A stretch of 64,000 bases of DNA from Lachnospiraceae bacterium. GTDB taxonomy: Bacteria; Bacillota; Clostridia; Lachnospirales; Lachnospiraceae. Location: NCBI GenBank assembly GCA_015056815.1, contig SVFN01000001.1:186001-250000 (forward strand), given 5' to 3'. The notes under the pieces were generated by a model. It ran no database searches, was not told where the DNA came from, and worked only from the letters and a program-made list of their open reading frames with translations. Of this stretch, positions 8,304 through 17,555 are shown in pieces (the first letter of the stretch is position 1; the number at the start of each line of letters is the position of its first letter). The translations under genes and the position numbers were made by a program.

Positions 8304-9176
8304 ATGAAGAAACTTTACAGATGGTTACTGGCAGCTATGCTGGTGTTGACGTTAAGCGGAGCGTTTGCTACAACACAGGCCAAGGCGGAGACCGTGAAAA
8401 CCTCTACCAAAAAGATCATGAAAAGCATTCAGAACTGCGATCAGAGACAGCTGAATAAATATCTGACAAACAATAAGACGGTGGAGCTTTTGAAAAACAG
8501 CTGGCGCATCAGTACCCTGCAGTCACCGGCGCAGACGTTCGGGCCAAACACTCTGAATCTGGTGAAAAGCCTGAACAAAAAGATGAAATATAAGATCAAA
8601 AAGGTAAAACAGACCGGGAACAAAGCGGTTGTGACGATACAGGTCACGATGGTCAATACCGATTCCTTTCTGCTAAACCGCACGAAGCTGATCGAAAAGG
8701 TTGAGCCGGATTATTCCATGGCGGCAGCACTTACCGGTATGAGTAATGCAGAGTTAAAGGCAGAAATCCAGAAGACCGGGTTTGACATCAAAAGAGAGCA
8801 GGCATTGCAATTGATCTGGATCCTGATGAAGGGAGAACTCAGAGATGATTCCGTGATCACCACAAATGAGGGGCAGACGATCAGCTATCTGCAGTTCCAG
8901 TATCTGTTTGCAAAAGCATTGCAGAAGGTAGATGAACTGTATAAATCGGGAAGTCAGTACATCAATTATGGAAGTAAAGTCAAAAAGACGTTGCAGCTGA
9001 CGCTTACCAAAAAAGGAAATAAATGGAAGATTGACAGGTTTGGATATAATGGAAACGGGAAATTGCGTTATCTGCTTGGTGCAGATCTGAACAGAACGGT
9101 TACGACTGATCCGTATACCGGTGCCTATACGATCGAGAAATGGACAGAGGTACCGGGATTGAAGGTATTGAATTAG
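8304..9176 (+). CDS. Secreted protein of unknown function
   Basis: 290 residues with a clear signal peptide: MKKLYRWLL, a hydrophobic core, then a likely cleavage after TQAKA (residue 28). No lipobox. The mature part is Lys/Thr/Asn-rich, with an N-terminal helical segment and beta-rich stretches (KKVKQTGNKAVVTIQVTMVN; KKTLQLTLTKKGNKWKIDRF) of the kind seen in NTF2-like extracellular proteins such as DUF4878/DUF5105; that relation is tentative. GGAGGA precedes the ATG. It lies 37 nt before the alpha-galactosidase gene and may share its transcript. Confidence 0.8.
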   Translation: MKKLYRWLLAAMLVLTLSGAFATTQAKAETVKTSTKKIMKSIQNCDQRQLNKYLTNNKTVELLKNSWRISTLQSPAQTFGPNTLNLVKSLNKKMKYKIKKVKQTGNKAVVTIQVTMVNTDSFLLNRTKLIEKVEPDYSMAAALTGMSNAELKAEIQKTGFDIKREQALQLIWILMKGELRDDSVITTNEGQTISYLQFQYLFAKALQKVDELYKSGSQYINYGSKVKKTLQLTLTKKGNKWKIDRFGYNGNGKLRYLLGADLNRTVTTDPYTGAYTIEKWTEVPGLKVLN

Positions 9177-9213
9177 TGTACAGGAAGGAAGAAAAGAGCA
9201 GGAGGGAGCTTTT

Positions 9214-11391
9214 ATGGCAATTTTATTTGAGGAGAAGAAAAAAATATTTACTCTGGAAACAAAGAAGACTGCCTATCAGATGATGGTGGATCAGTACGGG
9301 GTATTATTACATCTATATTATGGAAAGAAAATAAACGGAACGGCAGAACATGTCCTGACCTACAATGACAGAGGGTTTTCCGGTAATATCAATGATACGG
9401 GAAAAGACAGGACCTATTCTCTGGATGTACTTGCGCAGGAGTATCCGACACTTGGTACGGGAGATTACCGGAATGTGGCGCTTGTTGTGGAAAACAGCGA
9501 TGGCTCTGTCTGGTGTGATCTGCGCTATGTGTCTCATACGATCAAGGAAGGGAAATATTCTTTAAAGGGCCTTCCGGCGGTTTATGCGAGTGAGAGGGAA
9601 GCACAGACTCTGGAAATCCTGATGGAGGATGCGGTCAGCAAAGTACAGGTAAAGCTTTTATACGGTGTTCTTCCGGAGGAGGATATCATTACCAGAAGTG
9701 CGGTCGTTACCAATGGTGGTTCTGGAAAGATCATTTTGCAAAAAGCAGGTTCCGCCTGCGTCGATCTGATCTATGGGCAGTATGACCTGATCAGTTTTTA
9801 TGGCAGACATGCCGAGGAGCGAATGACAGAGCGCACAAGGATCGGTCATACGACACAAAAGATCGGAAGCCGGAGAGGGGCTTCCAGTCATCATTACAAT
9901 CCTGCGGTCGTGGTCGCAGAGCAGAATGCCACCGAAAGAGCCGGAAACTGCATGGGTATGGTGTTTGTTTACAGCGGGAATTTTTCCTTTGAAGCACAGA
10001 AGGATTCAGCTGGATTGACCAGAGCAGTCATTGGACTGAATGAAGAATTATTCGCGTACGATCTTGAGAGCGGGGAGTGCTTTACCGTACCGGAGACGAT
10101 CCTGTCATTTTCGACGGAAGGCCTGGGAGAGCTTTCCAGACATTTCCACAGATGTATCCGCCGCAATGTTTGCCGCGGCAAATATAAAGAAGCGTTACGA
10201 CCGGTGTTATTAAACAGCTGGGAGGCTTCCTATTTCGACTTTAACGCCGATACGATCCATAATCTGGCCAAGGAGGCGGCAGGACTCGGCATCGATATGG
10301 TGGTCATGGATGATGGATGGTTTGGACAGAGAAATGATGATAATACGAGCCTTGGCGACTGGGAAGTCAATGAGGAAAAGCTTGGCTGTACACTTGGAGA
10401 ACTGATTGAAAAAGTAACAGAAGAAGGTGTGCTGTTCGGGATCTGGATCGAGCCGGAAATGGTTTCCGAACAGAGTGAACTTTATAAAAAGCATCCGGAC
10501 TGGGCGCTTCAGATACCGGGCAGGAAGCCTGTCAGAAGCCGCAATCAGCTGTTGCTTGATTTTTCGCGAAAAGAAGTCAGAGATTATATTTTTGATAAAA
10601 TCTGTGTAGCACTGGATATGGGAAAAGTATCCTATGTGAAATGGGATATGAACCGGAGTATGGCAGAGGTGTTTTCCCATGCGACACTGCCGGGAAGAGT
10701 GACCTATGATTATGTGCTGGGCTTATATGAATTTCTGGAAAAGCTCATAACGCGCTATCCGGATATGCTGATCGAAGGCTGCAGCGGAGGCGGAGGAAGA
10801 TTCGATGCAGGTATGCTTTACTATACACCGCAGATCTGGTGCAGTGATAATACGGATGCAATCAACCGCCTGAAGATCCAGTACGGTACTTCGTTCTTTT
10901 ACCCGGTATCCGCTATGGGATCGCATGTATCCGCAGTGCCGAATCATCAGACCGGAAGGACGGTCAGCATGCATACCAGAGGGGTAGTGGCAATGTCCGG
11001 CACGTTCGGGTATGAGTTGGATCCGGCGAAGCTGTCAGAGGAAGAAAAAGAAGCGGTTAAAGAGCAGATCAAAACCTTTAAACGGCTGGGCGAACTGATC
11101 CGGACAGGTGATTACTACAGGCTTTCCAGCCCGTTTACAGAGCCATATACGGCATGGGAATTTATATCGGAAGATAAGAAGCATATGCTGGTCAATGTTG
11201 TGATCACGGAAGATTATGGCAATCCGGAGGTGTTGTGTATCAAGCCTTTGGGAATGCTGCCCGAAGCGGTTTATACAGAAAAAGTAACGGGAAAAGAATA
11301 TACCGGGGATGTCCTTATGGAAGCCGGTATTCCAATCTATCCGCCGATGGAAGAATATCCGGCATACTGTCTGGAGTTTACCTGCAAATAA
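9214..11391 (+). CDS. Alpha-galactosidase, GH36
   Basis: 725 residues, the usual size for bacterial GH36 enzymes, which hydrolyse terminal alpha-1,6-galactosides such as raffinose, stachyose and melibiose. The N-terminal beta-supersandwich is followed by a TIM barrel. The nucleophile is Asp478 in YVKWDMNR and the acid/base Asp545 in WCSDNTDA. Other conserved segments are MDDGWFG, GIWIEPEMV and EGCSGGGGRFD. No signal peptide, so it acts on imported oligosaccharide. GGAGGGAG precedes the ATG. No transporter or regulator is adjacent, so uptake must be encoded elsewhere. Confidence 0.96.
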   Translation: MAILFEEKKKIFTLETKKTAYQMMVDQYGVLLHLYYGKKINGTAEHVLTYNDRGFSGNINDTGKDRTYSLDVLAQEYPTLGTGDYRNVALVVENSDGSVWCDLRYVSHTIKEGKYSLKGLPAVYASEREAQTLEILMEDAVSKVQVKLLYGVLPEEDIITRSAVVTNGGSGKIILQKAGSACVDLIYGQYDLISFYGRHAEERMTERTRIGHTTQKIGSRRGASSHHYNPAVVVAEQNATERAGNCMGMVFVYSGNFSFEAQKDSAGLTRAVIGLNEELFAYDLESGECFTVPETILSFSTEGLGELSRHFHRCIRRNVCRGKYKEALRPVLLNSWEASYFDFNADTIHNLAKEAAGLGIDMVVMDDGWFGQRNDDNTSLGDWEVNEEKLGCTLGELIEKVTEEGVLFGIWIEPEMVSEQSELYKKHPDWALQIPGRKPVRSRNQLLLDFSRKEVRDYIFDKICVALDMGKVSYVKWDMNRSMAEVFSHATLPGRVTYDYVLGLYEFLEKLITRYPDMLIEGCSGGGGRFDAGMLYYTPQIWCSDNTDAINRLKIQYGTSFFYPVSAMGSHVSAVPNHQTGRTVSMHTRGVVAMSGTFGYELDPAKLSEEEKEAVKEQIKTFKRLGELIRTGDYYRLSSPFTEPYTAWEFISEDKKHMLVNVVITEDYGNPEVLCIKPLGMLPEAVYTEKVTGKEYTGDVLMEAGIPIYPPMEEYPAYCLEFTCK

Positions 11392-11469
11392 TTCTTTTCC
11401 TTTTTTCTCTTTTTAAAACGTAGGTTTTGTGATACAATACGTTTAAGTGTGTTGAGATGAGGTGTTGTA

Positions 11470-12519
11470 ATGTCTGAACGGGATGATAGGAATTCAGATG
11501 AAAGACACAAAAGAGTGAGGGCGTACAGACGCCTTTTAATCACATTGATCGTAATCTCCATAATCCTTCCGCTTGTACTTTGTACGATCCTGTTTATCCG
11601 GATCGGCATTTTGGAAAATCGTGTGAAGGAGCTTTCGGAAGAAGCAGCGGTGCGTAAGGTGCAGCTGGAGCAGACAGAGAAGACACGATGGAATGCTCCG
11701 GCAGAGACAGAGGATGAGCAGAAAGAACTGACTGCGGACAGACAGGAGACTGTTACCAAAACGACTGGTGTGGTCAAGCTGTCCGGTGCCATGAGTGATA
11801 GAGTGCTTGCTGCAGCTGTTTCGGGGAATGAGATACCATCCGGTGTGGGAGAGCAGACAGACGAACAAAGTGCAGCGGCGGATGACGGACGTAAGAAAGT
11901 ATATCTGACATTTGACGACGGACCCAGTCCATATACGAATGATATTTTAGATATTTTAGCTGATTATGGGATTAAAGCGACCTTCTTTGTGACCGGCAAG
12001 GAGGGAACAGAGAATGAAGAAGCATACCGGAGGATCGTGCAGGAAGGACATACCATCGGGATGCATTCTTACAGCCATAAATACAGTCAGATCTATTCCA
12101 GTAAGCGGGCGTTTGTGGCGGACCTGAAGAAACTTCAGGACTACATAACGGAAGTGACCGGCGTGAAGCCGATGATCTACCGGTTTCCCGGAGGAAGCTC
12201 GAATACTGTAAGCAGGGTTCCGATCAGGAAGCTTTTGAGATATCTGAAAGAGGAACAGATTGAATATTACGACTGGAATGTAGCAAACGGAGATGCTGCC
12301 GGACAGGATTATTCAGTCAGGGATCTGGTGAACAATGTGGTGGATCATATTGATTCGTTCCATACATCCATTGTTCTGATGCATGATGCGCCGGATAAAG
12401 AGAAGACGGTGCAGGCACTGCCGGAAGTGATCGAGAGACTGTTGATCCGGGGAGATGTGGATATACTGCCGATCACGAAAGAGACAACGAAGGTACAGCA
12501 TGTAGTGTTAGAGGAATAA
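11470..12519 (+). CDS. Membrane-anchored polysaccharide deacetylase, CE4/NodB domain
   Basis: 349 residues. The N-terminus is basic, with one membrane segment at residues about 22-44 (LLITLIVISIILPLVLCTIL), then a coiled/charged linker. The NodB domain starts around residue 140. Motif 1 is TFDDGPSP (catalytic base and metal Asp), motif 2 is HSYSH (metal-binding His pair), motif 3 is RFPGGSS; a late segment IVLMHDAPDKEKT holds the C-terminal His. The likely substrate is peptidoglycan N-acetylglucosamine (inference). ATG 11470 follows GAGATGAGGTG; a -10-like TACAAT at 11433-11438 suggests its own promoter. Confidence 0.92.
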   Translation: MSERDDRNSDERHKRVRAYRRLLITLIVISIILPLVLCTILFIRIGILENRVKELSEEAAVRKVQLEQTEKTRWNAPAETEDEQKELTADRQETVTKTTGVVKLSGAMSDRVLAAAVSGNEIPSGVGEQTDEQSAAADDGRKKVYLTFDDGPSPYTNDILDILADYGIKATFFVTGKEGTENEEAYRRIVQEGHTIGMHSYSHKYSQIYSSKRAFVADLKKLQDYITEVTGVKPMIYRFPGGSSNTVSRVPIRKLLRYLKEEQIEYYDWNVANGDAAGQDYSVRDLVNNVVDHIDSFHTSIVLMHDAPDKEKTVQALPEVIERLLIRGDVDILPITKETTKVQHVVLEE

Positions 12520-12554
12520 AACAGAATACGATACTTGATATGGAGGAAAGGGTT

Positions 12555-13358
12555 ATGGGTTTTTTTCAGGATTTGAAATCTGACCTGTCAACGGCTGTGA
12601 ACGATCTGATACCGGAAGAAGAGGCAACGGAGAAAGAACCGGAGAAGAGCGCAGAAGAGCTTGAACAGGAGGAAGAAGAATTGAAAGCCGCGTTAAGCGC
12701 TGCGATCGACAAGCTTCCGGATTCCGATGAAAAAGAAGAGAAGAAGTCCCTGGAGTCCGGGCCGCAGAGGCAGGACAAAAAGGAAACAAAAGAAAAAGAG
12801 GTTTATAAACCGGAAGATGCGCAGGAGGATGAAAAGGAGAAGGAAGATAAGAAAGAAAAGTACAAACGTCTGAATCATCCTGAAAAAGAAGATATTTCCG
12901 GCAATATGAATATGCTGACAGAGGATGTTGTGATCAACGGCAGCTTTACAACGAAAGGATCTGCCAAAATCTACGGTACGATCAACGGTGATGTGGAAGT
13001 GGATGGCAAGCTGAATGCATACGGTACGATCAACGGTAATTCCATTGCCGGGGATATCTATACGGATTCTGCCAAGATCAACGGCGAGGTACACTCCATG
13101 GGAAGTGTCAGGATCGGAAAAGGAACTGTGATCATCGGTAATGTATTTGCGACTTCCGCAGTGATATCGGGTGCGGTCAAGGGTGACATAGACGTAAATG
13201 GAGAAGTTGTTCTGGAATCCTCCGCGATCATCATGGGAGATATCAAGTCAAAGACTGTCCAGATCAGCAACGGGGCAGTGATCGAGGGAAGATGCTCGCA
13301 ATGCTATGCGGAGGTCAGCCCTACGTCCTTCTTTGATGTGTTTGGAGATGCAGAATAA
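12555..13358 (+). CDS. Bactofilin-family (polymer-forming cytoskeletal) protein
   Basis: 267 residues from ATG 12555, which sits 8 nt after GGAGG; the ATG at 12540 overlaps that site. Residues about 15-110 are a Glu/Lys-rich low-complexity region. The bactofilin beta-helix follows, with short repeating strands (KIYGTINGDVEVDGKLNAYG; INGEVHSMGSVRIGKGTVI; ISGAVKGDIDVNGEVVLESS). Bactofilins polymerise at membranes and guide cell-wall synthesis. It lies 19 nt before pyrH, upstream of the cell-envelope lipid genes. Confidence 0.88.
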   Translation: MGFFQDLKSDLSTAVNDLIPEEEATEKEPEKSAEELEQEEEELKAALSAAIDKLPDSDEKEEKKSLESGPQRQDKKETKEKEVYKPEDAQEDEKEKEDKKEKYKRLNHPEKEDISGNMNMLTEDVVINGSFTTKGSAKIYGTINGDVEVDGKLNAYGTINGNSIAGDIYTDSAKINGEVHSMGSVRIGKGTVIIGNVFATSAVISGAVKGDIDVNGEVVLESSAIIMGDIKSKTVQISNGAVIEGRCSQCYAEVSPTSFFDVFGDAE

Positions 13359-13377
13359 ATATAGACAGGAGAGTATT

Positions 13378-14076
13378 ATGAAACGAGTAATGTTAAAGCT
13401 CAGCGGTGAGGCGTTAGCCGGAGAGAAAAAAACAGGATTTGATGAGGAAACGGTCCGGGGAGTGGCGCTTCAGGTAAAGAAGCTGATCGATGATGGCATG
13501 GAAGTGGGAATCGTCATTGGAGGAGGCAATTTCTGGCGAGGCAGAAGCAGTGAGAATATCGACCGCACAAAAGCGGATCAGATTGGTATGCTTGCCACGA
13601 TCATGAATTGTATCTATGTTTCTGAAATCTTTCGTTCGACAGGGATGAAGACCAGTATCCTGACTCCTTTTGAATGCGGCTCATTTACAAAGCTGTTTTC
13701 CAAGGACCGGGCGAATAAATATTTTGAACGCGGCAGAGTCGTGTTTTTTGCAGGAGGTACAGGACATCCGTATTTTTCAACGGATACAGGAGTAACGCTG
13801 CGGGCGATCGAGATCGATGCGGAAGTGATCCTTTTGGCAAAAGCCATTGATGGTGTATACAGCGCAGATCCCAAGACAGATCCGGAAGCGGTTAAGTACG
13901 ATGAGATATCCATTGATGAAGTGATCGCAAAGAATCTTCAGGTGATGGATATGACCGCATCGATCCTTGCACGTGACAATAAGATGCCGCTTTTAGTATT
14001 TGGACTAAATGAGCCGGACAGCATTGTGAATACAGTAAAAGGGAAATTTAACGGCACCAGAGTGACCGTATCATAA
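13378..14076 (+). CDS. pyrH: UMP kinase
   Basis: 232 residues from ATG 13378 (ACAGGAGAG ribosome site); a longer in-frame reading would run back into the bactofilin gene. Phosphorylates UMP to UDP with ATP. Amino-acid-kinase fold: MLKLSGEAL phosphate loop at the N-terminus, VIGGGNFWRG, DQIGMLATIMN, and FAGGTGHPYFSTDT near the UMP site. Followed 10 nt later by frr, the normal order in Firmicutes. Confidence 0.97.
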   Translation: MKRVMLKLSGEALAGEKKTGFDEETVRGVALQVKKLIDDGMEVGIVIGGGNFWRGRSSENIDRTKADQIGMLATIMNCIYVSEIFRSTGMKTSILTPFECGSFTKLFSKDRANKYFERGRVVFFAGGTGHPYFSTDTGVTLRAIEIDAEVILLAKAIDGVYSADPKTDPEAVKYDEISIDEVIAKNLQVMDMTASILARDNKMPLLVFGLNEPDSIVNTVKGKFNGTRVTVS

Positions 14077-14086
14077 GGAGGAAGCT

Positions 14087-14638
14087 ATGAACGAGAAATT
14101 AAAAGTATATGATGAGAAAATGCAGAAGACCATCGATCATATGGAAAGTGATTTTGCATCGATCCGGGCAGGAAGAGCGAATCCGCATGTACTGGATAAG
14201 ATCAAGGTGGATTACTATGGAACGCCCACACCGATCCAGCAGGTGGGTAATGTAACCGTTCCGGAACCGCGTATGATCCAGATCGCTCCCTGGGAGAAGA
14301 CTCTGATCAAAGAGATCGAGAAGGCAATTATGGCTTCTGACGTCGGGATCACACCTAGCAACGATGGAGCGGTAATCCGTCTGGTATTTCCGGAGCTTAC
14401 AGAGGAAAGACGTAAAGATCTGGTAAAAGAGGTTAAGAAAAAAGGCGAAGATAATAAGGTCGCGATCCGCAATATCCGCAGGGATGGCAATGATGCTTTC
14501 AAGAAACTGGCCAAAGAGGATGTATCGGAGGACGAGATCAAGAAGCTGGAAGAAGATCTGCAGAAAATGACAGATAAATATATTAAGTCAGTAGAAAAAG
14601 CTGTAGAAGAGAAATCAAAAGAGATCATGACTGTATAG
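14087..14638 (+). CDS. frr: Ribosome recycling factor
   Basis: 183 residues, usual length. Splits post-termination ribosomes together with EF-G. Typical segments: FASIRAGRANPHVLDKI, DYYGTPTPIQQVGNVTVPEP, then LTEERRKDLVKEVKK and the C-terminal helix ending MTV. Strong AAGGAGG ribosome site. Adjacent to pyrH. Confidence 0.98.
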   Translation: MNEKLKVYDEKMQKTIDHMESDFASIRAGRANPHVLDKIKVDYYGTPTPIQQVGNVTVPEPRMIQIAPWEKTLIKEIEKAIMASDVGITPSNDGAVIRLVFPELTEERRKDLVKEVKKKGEDNKVAIRNIRRDGNDAFKKLAKEDVSEDEIKKLEEDLQKMTDKYIKSVEKAVEEKSKEIMTV

Positions 14639-14645
14639 AACAGGA

Positions 14646-14669
14646 GGGACAGTACGAAGGCACTGTCCC
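14646..14669 (+). other. Hairpin after frr
   Basis: GGGACAGT (14646-14653) pairs with ACTGTCCC (14662-14669) just after the frr stop codon. There is no T-run, so it is a poor intrinsic terminator; it may stabilise or process the message. In the remaining roughly 170 nt before uppS I see no convincing promoter. Confidence 0.4.
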
Positions 14670-14837
14670 TGTTACTGTTTAAAGAAAACAGTTGAATACG
14701 GAACTTAAAACAGTATCATGAAACGGTGCCGGAGTGCAATGAACAACGGCGGAGCGGATGAGACACAGGAGAGAAGGCACTCTGCCTGCACACACCGTTA
14801 GTTTGGATACGAAATGGGAACAAAAAAGGAGCAAAGC

Positions 14838-15545
14838 ATGAACATACCAAAGCATGTCGCGATCATCCTGGATGGCAACGGACGCTGGGCAAAGAGCAAG
14901 GGAATGCCAAGAAACTACGGACATATGCAGGGCGCCAAAAATGTAGAAACGATCTGCGAAGCTGCATATAATATGGGGATAGAATATCTGACGGTATATG
15001 CATTTTCCACAGAAAACTGGAACAGACCAAAGGACGAAGTCGAAGCCCTGATGAAGCTTTTGCGCAATTACCTGAAAACATGCTTAAAGACAGCTGCAAA
15101 AAACAATATGTGTGTCAAGGTGATCGGTGACAAATCAGGTCTGGACCGGGATATCAGGGATACCATAGAAGGACTTGAAAAGGCGACACGTGATTATGAT
15201 GGATTGCATTTTCAGATCGCACTGAATTACGGAAGCCGTGATGAGATTCTTCGCGCAGTGCGTAAGCTGATGTCAGATAGTGCAGAGGGAAATCTGGCTG
15301 CAGAGACACTGGATGAGACAGTATTTGCATCTTATCTGGATACGGCAGGAATTCCGGATCCGGATCTGATGATCCGGACCAGCGGAGAGCAGAGGATATC
15401 CAATTTCCTTCTATGGCAGCTTGCCTATACGGAGTTTTATTTTACATCTGTGCCATGGCCGGCATTTGGCCCGGAGGAATTGCGTAAAGCAGTGGAGGAG
15501 TATAACCACAGAGACCGCAGATATGGTCTTGTGAAGGAGGAGTAA
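14838..15545 (+). CDS. uppS: Undecaprenyl diphosphate synthase (isoprenyl transferase)
   Basis: 235 residues from ATG 14838, with AAGGAG 7 nt upstream; an ATG at 14814 lacks a site. Makes C55-PP from farnesyl-PP and isopentenyl-PP, the precursor of the cell-wall lipid carrier. cis-prenyltransferase signatures: IILDGNGRWAKSKG with the catalytic Asp, GMPRNYGHMQGA, YAFSTENWNRP, and DLMIRTSGEQRISNFLLWQ at the C-terminal end. Ends 1 nt before cdsA, whose ribosome site lies in the uppS tail. Confidence 0.98.
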   Translation: MNIPKHVAIILDGNGRWAKSKGMPRNYGHMQGAKNVETICEAAYNMGIEYLTVYAFSTENWNRPKDEVEALMKLLRNYLKTCLKTAAKNNMCVKVIGDKSGLDRDIRDTIEGLEKATRDYDGLHFQIALNYGSRDEILRAVRKLMSDSAEGNLAAETLDETVFASYLDTAGIPDPDLMIRTSGEQRISNFLLWQLAYTEFYFTSVPWPAFGPEELRKAVEEYNHRDRRYGLVKEE

Positions 15546-15546
15546 G

Positions 15547-16368
15547 ATGTTTAAACAGAGGGCTGTCAGTGCGGTTGTTTTAGTGATCGTGCTGTTGTTT
15601 TTTCTGATCGTTGGAGAACTTCCTTTATTTTTTGGAGTGCTTGCGATCTCGCTGATCGCCTTTTTTGAAATGACAAGGGCGACAGGAGTCCATACAGAAG
15701 GAAAATTCATGAATGCGCTGGAAACTGTTGGTGTTGTCGGGATCTGTGTTTATTATATTTCCATCAAAAACGGCATCCATCCGTATACAATGTTCGCATT
15801 GCTGGTAACGATCTCTTTTATCATGATGGTCTATGTTTTTACCTTTCCGGAATACCATGCCGATCAGGTTATGGCGATGATCTTTTCTGTGATTTATGCG
15901 CCGGTAATGTTATCTTTTCTGTATCTGACCAGACAGTTAAAAGGAGGCGTATATCTGGTATGGCTGACATTCATTGGATCCTGGATCTGTGATACTTGTG
16001 CATACCTTGTGGGAAGAAAGCTCGGAAAGCACAAACTGGCTCCTGTATTAAGTCCGAAGAAGTCTGTTGAAGGCGCAGTAGGCGGCGTGGCGGGAGCTGC
16101 TCTGGTTGGATTTATCTATGCGGTCGTACTGGTGCACTATCAGGTTGTCTCGGAGGAAATGCGTCTTGTGTATCCGGTGATCACGACAGTGTGCAGTCTG
16201 TTTAGCCAGGTGGGCGATCTTGCTGCATCTGGGATCAAGAGAAATCATGAAATCAAGGACTATGGGAAACTGATCCCTGGACATGGCGGAATTATGGACC
16301 GATTTGACAGTGTGATCTTTATTGCACCGATCATATATTATCTTGCAGGGATTCTTGGAAAGGTTTAA
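15547..16368 (+). CDS. cdsA: Phosphatidate cytidylyltransferase
   Basis: 273 residues, integral membrane enzyme making CDP-diacylglycerol from phosphatidate and CTP. Many hydrophobic segments. The C-terminal signature runs from SQVGDLAASGIKRNHEIKD to GHGGIMDRFDSV, the conserved family motif. GGAGGAG precedes the ATG inside the uppS end. Confidence 0.97.
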   Translation: MFKQRAVSAVVLVIVLLFFLIVGELPLFFGVLAISLIAFFEMTRATGVHTEGKFMNALETVGVVGICVYYISIKNGIHPYTMFALLVTISFIMMVYVFTFPEYHADQVMAMIFSVIYAPVMLSFLYLTRQLKGGVYLVWLTFIGSWICDTCAYLVGRKLGKHKLAPVLSPKKSVEGAVGGVAGAALVGFIYAVVLVHYQVVSEEMRLVYPVITTVCSLFSQVGDLAASGIKRNHEIKDYGKLIPGHGGIMDRFDSVIFIAPIIYYLAGILGKV

Positions 16369-16409
16369 AATACAGATTTATGAAACAGTAAGACAGACAG
16401 GGGAATACT

Positions 16410-17555
16410 ATGAAGAAGATAGTGATTTTAGGCTCGACAGGCTCGATCGGGACACAGACTTTGGATGTGGTAAGAGCTTACCGCGACAAATTGCAGGTCG
16501 TGGCGCTTGCGGCCGGTAAGAATGTTCGTAAAATGGAAGAACAGATCCGTGAATTTCATCCGCAGTATGCAGTTATGTGGGATGAAAAAGCGGCGGATGA
16601 GTTAAAAAGATCCGTAAGTGACACCGGGACACAGGTTCTATGCGGTATGGACGGACTGATGGAGGTCAGTGTTCTGGAAGACGCGGATGTTGTTGTGACG
16701 GCTATTGTTGGAATGATCGGCATACGACCGACGATTGCAGCCATCAAAGCAGGCAAGGATATCGCACTTGCAAATAAGGAGACACTGGTGACTGCGGGGC
16801 ATATCATCATGCCCCTGATCAAAGAGTGTGGTGTAAAGCTGCTCCCGGTAGACAGTGAGCACAGTGCTATTTTCCAGTCTATGAACGGAGAACCGAAGAA
16901 ACGGATCGAAAAGATTCTGCTGACTGCTTCGGGAGGGCCATTTAGGGGATATTCAAAAGAACAGCTTGCGAAGGTGGAACTGAAAGATGCACTGAAGCAT
17001 CCAAACTGGTCTATGGGACAAAAAATAACGATCGATTCCTCCACCATGGTCAATAAAGGGCTGGAAGTGATGGAGGCCGGCTGGCTGTTTGGCGCCGCAC
17101 CCGAACAGATTCAGGTGGTGGTTCATCCGGAGAGTATTATTCACTCTATGGTAGAGTATGTAGATGGAGCTGTGATCGCACAGCTTGGCATTCCGGATAT
17201 GAAACTTCCGATCCAGTATGCCCTGTTTTATCCGGACCGGCTTCCGATGCAGCAAAAAAGACTGGATTTTTATGAACTGTCATCCCTTCATTTTGAAAAG
17301 CCTGATATGGAGACTTTCCGCGGATTAAAACTAGCATATGATGCGTTTTACAAAGGAGGCAGTATGCCTACTGTATATAATGCTGCCAATGAAAAGGCAG
17401 TCAGCCTGTTTTTGCAGCAGAAGATCTCTTATCTTGAAATTTATGAGATCATAGGATCAGCTATGGCAGCTCATACTGCGATCGCTTCACCGGATGTGGA
17501 GCAGATCCTTGCAGCAGAAGCCTGGTGTTATGAATTTATTGAGTCGAGGTGGTAA
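16410..17555 (+). CDS. dxr: 1-deoxy-D-xylulose 5-phosphate reductoisomerase
   Basis: 381 residues, first committed enzyme of the MEP isoprenoid pathway (DXP to MEP, NADPH). NADPH loop GSTGSIGTQTLDV at the start, ALANKETLV, metal and substrate region PVDSEHSAIFQ, the flexible loop LTASGGPFRGY, and HPNWSMGQKITIDSSTM. Same pathway as ispG, 6 kb downstream. Its stop codon overlaps the start of rseP. Confidence 0.98.
   Translation: MKKIVILGSTGSIGTQTLDVVRAYRDKLQVVALAAGKNVRKMEEQIREFHPQYAVMWDEKAADELKRSVSDTGTQVLCGMDGLMEVSVLEDADVVVTAIVGMIGIRPTIAAIKAGKDIALANKETLVTAGHIIMPLIKECGVKLLPVDSEHSAIFQSMNGEPKKRIEKILLTASGGPFRGYSKEQLAKVELKDALKHPNWSMGQKITIDSSTMVNKGLEVMEAGWLFGAAPEQIQVVVHPESIIHSMVEYVDGAVIAQLGIPDMKLPIQYALFYPDRLPMQQKRLDFYELSSLHFEKPDMETFRGLKLAYDAFYKGGSMPTVYNAANEKAVSLFLQQKISYLEIYEIIGSAMAAHTAIASPDVEQILAAEAWCYEFIESRW

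Noticed and set aside
9658-10974. Several minus-strand frames opposite the alpha-galactosidase gene
   Set aside because: All lie within a full-length GH36 gene with intact catalytic motifs; typical antisense shadows.
14718-14801. Small open frame (27 codons) between frr and uppS
   Set aside because: No ribosome site, no recognisable sequence, and codon use unlike the neighbours.
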